Made by a program: the position numbers and the translations under genes | Shown here: in pieces, positions 58,489 to 64,000 of the stretch | How the letters are laid out: every line of letters begins with the position of its first letter | Position numbering within the stretch: position 1 is the stretch's first letter | NCBI GenBank assembly: GCA_035628915.1 | Contig: DASPIW010000044.1 | Coordinates: 62,001-126,000 of the forward strand | From: JARBUG01 sp035628915 | Lineage (GTDB): Bacteria; Bacillota; Sulfobacillia; Symbiobacteriales; Symbiobacteriaceae | Length of the DNA stretch: 64,000 nt | Direction of reading: 5' to 3' | Notes under the pieces: model-generated | The model's database searches: none | What the model saw: only the letters and a program-made list of their open reading frames with translations | Told to the model about the DNA's origin: nothing

Positions 58489-58517
58489 ATAGTACGAGAC
58501 GCAAGTGGTGTTGTAAA
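58489..58517 (-). promoter_or_regulatory. Promoter of the peroxiredoxin-PrdB-like operon
   Basis: On minus, TTTACA (58517-58512), 17-base spacer, TACTAT (58494-58489). It directly follows the terminator of the chemotaxis receptor gene. Confidence 0.75.
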
Positions 58518-58546
58518 CAAAAAAGCGTTCTCTCATGATGCTTTTT
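58518..58546 (-). terminator. Terminator of the chemotaxis receptor gene
   Basis: AAAAAGC/GCTTTTT stem with T-run on minus, 16 bases after the stop. Confidence 0.7.
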
Positions 58547-58561
58547 GGCTATACGATATAG

Positions 58562-60241
58562 TTATTCAGTCCGACCGAGTTCGGCCTGTAGCCCAGCCGC
58601 CAGACCCGCCAGCTCCTGGGCAGCCAGCGAAGTGCCGTAGACCACGGCCACGAGCTGTCCCAGGTCCTCCTTGACACGCTTGAGGTTGGTGGCGCCCGTC
58701 CGGGCCACCTGCTCGACCTGGTGGACCGCCGTAAGGACGTGCTCACTGCCGGCGGCCATCTCTTCCGTGGAAGCGGTGTTCTGCTGGCTGATGGCCGCCA
58801 CCTGGCCCATGGTCTCTTCCACGGCCTGGCTGCTCGCTGCGACCGAATGCAGCCGCTGCAGCATGGACCGGACCTGATCGGCCGATGCCCGGGCCGAGGT
58901 TCGAATGGCAGCCAGCGCTTCGCCTGCCTGCCGGGAGACTTCGATCCCCTCGTCGGCCCGGCGGCGGGCGCCTTCCATCACCGTCGTCGCCTGGGTGATG
59001 CCGGCCTGGATCCGGGCAATCAAAGCGCCAACTTCCTGCGAAGCCTTGCCCGAACCTTCGGCGAGCTTTCGCACCTCGTCGGCGACCACCGCGAAGCCAC
59101 GCCCGTGCTCGCCCGCCCGGGCGGCTTCGATGGCCGCGTTGAGCGCCAGCAGGTTGGTCTGGCCGGCGATGGCCGTGATCGTCGCCACGATGTGACCGAT
59201 CTGGGCGGACAGGCTTCCGAGATCGCCGACGGTACGGGAGGCTTCCTGAACGGCGCCGCTCAGGCCCTTCACGCCCTGCAGCGTCTGTTCCAAGGCGGCT
59301 GCGCCCCGTTCCGCCCGGTCGGCAGCCTCTTCTGACGCCCCGTCAACGCCGGTGGCATACTCGGCGATCTCACGGAGGGCGCCGGCCATTTCGCGCGTGA
59401 CGCTGAACGTCTGCCTCGCTTCCCGGGCCTGGTTTTCCGCCCCGGCCGCGATCTGCCCGATGGCCTGCGACTGTTGGCCCAGGCTATCTGTGATCTGCTT
59501 GAGCGCATCCGTCTGTTCATGCCACCCGCTCTCCAGCTGGTCGACCAGGGAGCGGAAGGATCCGTCCAGCCGGTTCCGGGCTTCCTGGCTGCCCCGGTCC
59601 AGGCTGGCCGCCGCCCGGGTCAGAGAGTCGGCTGTGAGTCCCGCCTGCTTGAGCAGCCCGTCCAGCCGCTGTAGGGCGTCGGCCTGCTCCTTGGCCCGGC
59701 GCAGGTTTTCCCGGCTGATCTCCCCGTACTTGATGGCAACTAAGGTGAGGATAACCAGGATGAACAGCATGATGACGACCTGCCCAGCGACCATATCCAG
59801 GGTCGTGGTGGCGGCGCCCGTGTAGTGGAACCACGTAGAACCCGCGGCCAGCACGGCTGCGGTACCGCTGGCAAGCAGGGTGAGGACCACGTCGGCGTAG
59901 ACCAGGCTGAGGCTCACAGGCACCAGCCAGAGCGGCCATTGGGTGCCGTTCGTGTCGGGAATATGAATGGCCACAAATAGCATGTTGGCCATCAACGCGA
60001 TGATGGTCAGGTGCCGCATCGGCTTGCCGGAGAGCCCGCGCCAAGCTGCGACGGAGGGAACGACCATTGCAGCGAGGCCGGCCCCGGTGAGGTCGAACCA
60101 GACCTCCCACTCCATCTTCATGAGACCTGTTGCGATGGCCAACGCGATCAGAGCGTAGAGCGGGAGCACCGACCACATCACCTTCATGGCCCACCGGTCC
60201 AGAGCCCGACTATGTACAGCTTCCTCGGACGTTGCAGACAC
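58562..60241 (-). CDS. Methyl-accepting chemotaxis protein
   Basis: 559 residues. The N-terminal third has five to six membrane helices instead of a periplasmic sensor, so it probably senses within the membrane (redox, oxygen or membrane state). The C-terminal half is the coiled-coil signalling domain with the conserved hairpin tip IAGQTNLLALNAAIEAARAG and GRGFAVVADEVRKLAE, methylation helices either side. Start GTG at 60241 (GAGGGAAAGG upstream); an in-frame GTG at 60262 is possible. Confidence 0.9.
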   Translation of the reverse strand: MSATSEEAVHSRALDRWAMKVMWSVLPLYALIALAIATGLMKMEWEVWFDLTGAGLAAMVVPSVAAWRGLSGKPMRHLTIIALMANMLFVAIHIPDTNGTQWPLWLVPVSLSLVYADVVLTLLASGTAAVLAAGSTWFHYTGAATTTLDMVAGQVVIMLFILVILTLVAIKYGEISRENLRRAKEQADALQRLDGLLKQAGLTADSLTRAAASLDRGSQEARNRLDGSFRSLVDQLESGWHEQTDALKQITDSLGQQSQAIGQIAAGAENQAREARQTFSVTREMAGALREIAEYATGVDGASEEAADRAERGAAALEQTLQGVKGLSGAVQEASRTVGDLGSLSAQIGHIVATITAIAGQTNLLALNAAIEAARAGEHGRGFAVVADEVRKLAEGSGKASQEVGALIARIQAGITQATTVMEGARRRADEGIEVSRQAGEALAAIRTSARASADQVRSMLQRLHSVAASSQAVEETMGQVAAISQQNTASTEEMAAGSEHVLTAVHQVEQVARTGATNLKRVKEDLGQLVAVVYGTSLAAQELAGLAAGLQAELGRTE

Positions 60242-60419
60242 CCTTTCCCTCCCCTTTCCCACGTCACCCTGATACTCTTGCAGCCGGATCTTCCGTGTGG
60301 CAAACCTAACTTTTCCTCTAGAAGCAATTTATAGGACATCGAATTCGCATGAGTGACCGCCTTTTCCTGCCACTCCCAAGGGTTTTCTGTTGCCGCCTAT
60401 GTAAATGAAGGCTGCTTAT
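60242..60419. other. Spacer downstream of the repeat copy 2 and before the chemotaxis receptor gene
   Basis: About 180 bases without a supported gene; moderately AT-rich in part. The receptor promoter should lie here but I cannot choose it. Confidence 0.3.
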
Positions 60420-60739
60420 GTGGGGTAATGGAGGCATTTTGCCACGGAGGGCGCGGAAGCCACGGAGTGACACGGAATGGGACAATAAAATGGCGATGGC
60501 GCTGATTGCGCAGATCACAGATCAGAGCCAGCGCGGATTTCCGGGCAACAACCAAAGGTAGATGGAATTGTATATTACTATATTCAATTATAAAATAGAT
60601 GGCAGATCCTGAAAGAACCATCAGACAAGGCGCAGGGACACATTCCCACTTCCACTGCCGCGATTTCCGTGTCCCCTTCCGTGCCTTCCGTGGTAAAAAT
60701 CCCGTTCCCATTCCCGCGTTGAAGGCCCGAAATGTGACA
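60420..60739. repeat. Interspersed palindromic repeat, copy 2 (interrupted)
   Basis: Homologous ends to copy 1 at 35701-35845 (GTGGGGTAATGGAGGCATTTT start; CCTTCCGTGGTAAAAATCCC and TGTGACA end) but with about 170 extra bases, AT-rich in part, between the arms. The CACGGAG-rich arms are still complementary. Confidence 0.7.
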
Positions 60740-60780
60740 GGACCTTACCGCCTTCGGCAGCAGATATGGGCTCCAATGCT

Positions 60781-60816
60781 GAGGCTCCAGAAGCCACATT
60801 CCGCTTCTGGAGCCTC
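60781..60816 (-). terminator. Hairpin downstream of the M14 gene
   Basis: 13-bp perfect stem (60781-60793 with 60804-60816), no T-run. Confidence 0.6.
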
Positions 60817-60846
60817 GTTGTCGCCTCGCACGCAGAGAGCGAGATG

Positions 60847-61941
60847 CTATTCCCTTCTCCCCCGCAGACGGATCGCCTCCTGAGCAAGCAGCAGCCCGAC
60901 GGTGTTATTCCGTTGCCACTCCTCGGCAAAGGCCGACAGCGGCAAGGGCCCCCCATCCGTATAAACGCCGATCTCCAGCGTAAAGCCCGGGCGCCCCAGC
61001 GCCTGCACGAACCAATCCTTGTAGCCCCCGCCCGAGGGGTTCTCCTCCACTGGCATCAGGCTGTAGCCCGTCGCTGCGGATAGCTGCTCGGCAATCGCGA
61101 GGTCTCGTTCGTAGTTCTCCGGAGCCGTGTGGAAGTGCCAGTAGATCACCCGCCCCGCCGAATGATACGCCGCAACGACTTCCGGCTCCAACTCGAGCGT
61201 GAAGTCATAGAGCGCCCCGCTCTCGGGGGCCGAGAGCGGCGCCGACCCTTTGAAGTGAGAGAAGGCCGGCGCCGCCGGGCTGGCGACGATGTGCGCCCAA
61301 TCGGCTGGGTACTGGCGGTTCAGGTCAACGCCCTGCCCGTTCGCTTTCCACCCGGTGAAGTCGCTGGAACCGCCGCCCATGCGGATCAGATCCGCGTGTG
61401 CATTGGATGGGAAGGCCGAGAGGCCAACTTGGGAAAGCGTGACGCCATCCGGGTTGACCATGGGCACGAACCAGATCGTGGCTAGTTCAAGCAAAGCTGC
61501 GACTTCCACGCCCTCATAAGTCTGCCACGTGGCGGCTGCGAGCGCGTACCGGTCGGCCATGGCGGCGACCAGGTTGGCCGTCAGCCATTCGGAACCGTGG
61601 TGGGCGCCGTTGATCAGTACGGGGGCCGGGCCGGTGCCCAGCCCCAGCGCCCAGATCTCCCGCCCGAAGGCGCTCCGGCCCAAGGAGCGGAGCTGGACCA
61701 GCCCCGGGTACTGCTCCCGCAGGCGCGCCAGGTCAATGGACAGCTGTTCGTAGGTGTAGACCTGCTCAGGATTGACGACGGGCACCGGCACGGGCGCCGG
61801 GGGCGGGAGTGGCTCCGCTTCGGCCGGCGGGGCAGGCGCCCGCACGAGGCGGGCGGCACCGGATTCCCCGGCCCGCACCCGGCCCGGGACGAGCAGAGAC
61901 AGGACCAGAGCCCCGGTCACCAGCCACAAGTGGGGCTTCAC
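60847..61941 (-). CDS. Secreted M14 zinc carboxypeptidase, first of the tandem set from the left
   Basis: 364 residues with signal peptide (about 1-24) and a Pro/Ala linker. Zinc ligands His115 and Glu118 (GAHHGSEW) and a later His in VAAYHSAGRVIYW; catalytic Glu in FTLEIGVYT. Exported metallocarboxypeptidase, gamma-D-glutamyl-meso-DAP peptidase or carboxypeptidase T type. GTG at 61941 follows AGAGGTGAGGAC; four bases separate it from the stop of the upstream M14 gene. Confidence 0.88.
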   Translation of the reverse strand: MKPHLWLVTGALVLSLLVPGRVRAGESGAARLVRAPAPPAEAEPLPPPAPVPVPVVNPEQVYTYEQLSIDLARLREQYPGLVQLRSLGRSAFGREIWALGLGTGPAPVLINGAHHGSEWLTANLVAAMADRYALAAATWQTYEGVEVAALLELATIWFVPMVNPDGVTLSQVGLSAFPSNAHADLIRMGGGSSDFTGWKANGQGVDLNRQYPADWAHIVASPAAPAFSHFKGSAPLSAPESGALYDFTLELEPEVVAAYHSAGRVIYWHFHTAPENYERDLAIAEQLSAATGYSLMPVEENPSGGGYKDWFVQALGRPGFTLEIGVYTDGGPLPLSAFAEEWQRNNTVGLLLAQEAIRLRGRRE

Positions 61942-61945
61942 GTCC

Positions 61946-63616
61946 TCACCTCTCACTCGGAGCATTCCATTGCGCCGATGCAGTCCCGGCCCGCGGGGTC
62001 GATACGGTAACGACGGCGTGCGTACTCCGCACCACCCAGTCGACCCAGATCTCGCTCCGGGCCGGGCGCCCGCCTGCGGCGACCCAGCCTTCCAGGTGGC
62101 CCAGTTCCTGCGCCGACTTGCCTGAAAGCACCGCCACATCACCCGCCAACTTGACCGAGATCGGGCGTGCCGTCTTCATGGAGACCGCCATGTCGGTGAC
62201 GTTTGTCGGCAGGCCGCCCACATTCTGCACGGCGGCTGTGAGCTTGTACAGCCCCGCCCCGAGGGGCTCCGCCGTCAGCGCCACCGCCAGCCGCGGCGTC
62301 GCCAGCGCGTGCGCCACGATGAACGCGGACGCCTTGCGCACCTCTTCTACCAGAAGGGGCCCTTCCGGTGGATTCTGCAGCGATTGCTTCCAATCCCAAC
62401 CGCCGATCTCCACCGGCCCGAGCTGCGGATGGTCAAAAGGCGCCCAGTCCACGAACCCCCTGCCGCCCAGCTCCCGGTCATTCCAGGCCAGGCGCTTCCG
62501 TTCAGCCTCGTCTTCCTGCTCGGCTGAACGCGCCAGCAGACCCGCCAGCCCAATCTGCGCATACCCCTCGCCGCCGGAGCGCAGGTCCGGGTTCCACAGT
62601 TCAAACGTAAAGGCCTGGATGCCATAATGCTCGTACGCCCAGTCGTCGGCCCCTTTGACCAGCGCCTCCTGCCCGGGAAAGTGGAAGGCCTGGAACGTCG
62701 ATTTGCAGGGCGATCCCGTCAGGCGGGTGCACAGTTCGCCAATCCGTTTGAAGACCTCAAGGTCGGGCGCACTCATCTTGTCGTCCGGCCCGTAGGACGG
62801 TGGGCGCAGCAGCACGCTGCCCGTCGTATGGAAAGCCACATAGGCCCCGATGTTTGGGTGCCTCACGATGAAATCTGCCACCGCCCGGGTCTCGGGCTCA
62901 CTGAGCGGATACGGGCCCGCCCCGGGCTGCTTCGCCTCGGGGTTCCAGAAGGCGGGGTAGTTCCGGTTGAAATCAAGGCGCCACGGCGCCCTCGGCGGCG
63001 GCACCGCGAGGCCGTCCCAGCCCTTGATGAAGCCCTCGGTGTAAAGCCTGTAGAAGGGGCCGACCCGATCCTCCGGGCGGCGCCGCACCATCGCCCGGGG
63101 GTCAGCCGCCGAGACTTTCCAGTCCCCGTCGGGGTGGGTAGCCCGCATTGTCAGGATCTTGCCGTCGCCGTTTGCATCCGCCGGGTAAAGGCCCGGCGGT
63201 TCGTCCGGCTCCGGATAACGCCGGGGGCTGGACCGCAGCAAGTGGGGCGTGGTCAGGTACATCTCCACGCCGTCCACGGCTATACGGGGAATAGCGTAGA
63301 CCGCCCGGGTGTCCAACAGCTCGGTCGCCGCCGAATCCAATCCGTACTTCGTCAGAAGCCACCAGATCGTATAGAGGGCAGCGGCCCCGCCCGTCACCTC
63401 GCCGGCGTGGGTGTTGGCGTCAACGAGATACCCGGGCTTGCGATCATGCAGCCCGGTGCCGGCGTTGGTCAGCGTGACGGCCCAGACGGAGCGCCCCCCG
63501 GCAGACCGCCCGACCTCCGCCAGGGTGCAGAGCTCGGGATACTCGGCAGCGCACGCCTGCAAGAAGGCCGTCATCTCGTCGTAGCGCAGGTAGCGGCCCG
63601 GCTCATAGGCAATCAC
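61946..63616 (-). CDS. M14 zinc carboxypeptidase with C-terminal beta domain
   Basis: 556 residues, no clear signal peptide. Zinc site His70/Glu73 (NTHAGEVTGG), later His in VAFHTTGSVLLRP and catalytic Glu in FTFELWNPD. A C-terminal domain (about 460-556, TPRLAVALTAEPLGAGLYKL, LPTNVTDMAVSMK) is shared with the gene to the right. GTG at 63616 with GGGAGG upstream. In tandem with the other M14 genes, spaced four bases apart. Confidence 0.88.
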   Translation of the reverse strand: MIAYEPGRYLRYDEMTAFLQACAAEYPELCTLAEVGRSAGGRSVWAVTLTNAGTGLHDRKPGYLVDANTHAGEVTGGAAALYTIWWLLTKYGLDSAATELLDTRAVYAIPRIAVDGVEMYLTTPHLLRSSPRRYPEPDEPPGLYPADANGDGKILTMRATHPDGDWKVSAADPRAMVRRRPEDRVGPFYRLYTEGFIKGWDGLAVPPPRAPWRLDFNRNYPAFWNPEAKQPGAGPYPLSEPETRAVADFIVRHPNIGAYVAFHTTGSVLLRPPSYGPDDKMSAPDLEVFKRIGELCTRLTGSPCKSTFQAFHFPGQEALVKGADDWAYEHYGIQAFTFELWNPDLRSGGEGYAQIGLAGLLARSAEQEDEAERKRLAWNDRELGGRGFVDWAPFDHPQLGPVEIGGWDWKQSLQNPPEGPLLVEEVRKASAFIVAHALATPRLAVALTAEPLGAGLYKLTAAVQNVGGLPTNVTDMAVSMKTARPISVKLAGDVAVLSGKSAQELGHLEGWVAAGGRPARSEIWVDWVVRSTHAVVTVSTPRAGTASAQWNAPSER

Positions 63617-63620
63617 AGGT

Positions 63621-64000
63621 TCAACCTCCCAGGATGATCTCCCGCGACGCCGTACCGCCCCGGGCATGGGTCACGGTCACAATGGCGGCGGCGCCGGCCG
63701 GCGCCTGCACCACCCACTCGGCCCACTTTTCCGTCTCAGGCGGGGCGCCGGCGCCCCAGAAGGAGACCCCGCCGCCGCCCCGGCCGGCGATCTGGCCCAG
63801 TTCCTGCTTCTCTTTGCCGCCGACAACCCGGGCGCCGCCCGTCAGGCGTATCTCAACGGGCTTCGTCATCTTCATGTCGACGGCGACCTTGGTCACGTTC
63901 GTCGGCAGATAGCCCCGGTTGACCACCTGAACGGCGACTTTCCACAGGTCTGCGCCCACCGAAGCCACCCGCACTTCGCCAACGGCGAGCCGGGGCAAGG
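63621..64000 (-). CDS. C-terminal part of a third M14-type carboxypeptidase, cut by the window edge
   Basis: At least 125 residues, open to the right edge. PRLAVGEVRVASVGADLWKV and LPTNVTKVAVDMKMTKPVEI match the C-terminal domain of the neighbouring M14 enzyme, so this is probably a third tandem paralog. The catalytic domain lies outside the window. Confidence 0.75.
   Translation of the reverse strand, partial: LPRLAVGEVRVASVGADLWKVAVQVVNRGYLPTNVTKVAVDMKMTKPVEIRLTGGARVVGGKEKQELGQIAGRGGGGVSFWGAGAPPETEKWAEWVVQAPAGAAAIVTVTHARGGTASREIILGG

Overview
The window is GC-rich and densely coded, and it comes from an endospore-forming Firmicute. A gamma-type spore-protein-like gene, two Gmad2-domain proteins, preQ1-I and ydaO-type riboswitches, many GTG/TTG starts behind strong Shine-Dalgarno sites and two selenocysteine UGA codons all fit. 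Together they suggest a Symbiobacterium-like lineage; this is inference, because no rRNA or other marker gene is present. I see no tRNA, rRNA, CRISPR array, transposase or prophage.

Layout: 1-3.5 kb, the 3' part of a molybdopterin oxidoreductase coupled to a TauE/SafE exporter. 3.5-7.6 kb, a phosphonate-type ABC importer (phnD-phnC-phnE-phnE), all on minus, with a tandemly duplicated hairpin leader between phnD and phnC. 7.8-13 kb, a ferredoxin-NADP reductase, a degenerate HAD protein and a MalT/LAL-type regulator. 13-20 kb, a secreted Ig-like repeat protein, a type II NADH dehydrogenase, the spore protein and a tetR-fabF operon. 20-27 kb, an S9 peptidase, a lipid kinase, a PLP decarboxylase and a P-loop/deoxyribosyltransferase-like fusion.

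The most interesting locus lies at 27.5-32.4 kb on minus. A preQ1-I riboswitch with an intrinsic terminator precedes queD-queE, and then, with every stop codon overlapping the next start, luxE-like, luxC-like and class III aminotransferase genes. No queC or queF is present here. In principle LuxE would activate the carboxylate of 7-carboxy-7-deazaguanine (CDG), LuxC would reduce it to the aldehyde and the aminotransferase would convert the aldehyde to the aminomethyl group, giving preQ1 without the nitrile preQ0. This is a hypothesis; I know of no description of it.

32-43 kb holds MutT, a ydaO-type (c-di-AMP) riboswitch in front of a 62-residue orphan gene, a CAX antiporter, a nucleotidyltransferase, two Gmad2 proteins, a trypsin-like protease, a DUF47 protein, a dehydrogenase and an AidB-like acyl-CoA dehydrogenase. 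43.8-47.1 kb is a less GC-rich ABC/two-component operon of the peptide-antibiotic resistance type. 47-50 kb shows gene decay: a frameshifted lipoprotein and a 5' remnant of a tungsten aldehyde oxidoreductase beside a MoaD-like gene and two ferredoxins. 51.9-53.8 kb is an NAD-salvage operon (NrtR-like, PnuC, NadR-like) in which the first and last products lack their N-terminal parts. 57-58.4 kb encodes two adjacent selenoproteins, a stand-alone PrdB-like protein and a peroxiredoxin. The right end holds a chemotaxis receptor and three tandem M14 carboxypeptidases, the last cut by the window edge.
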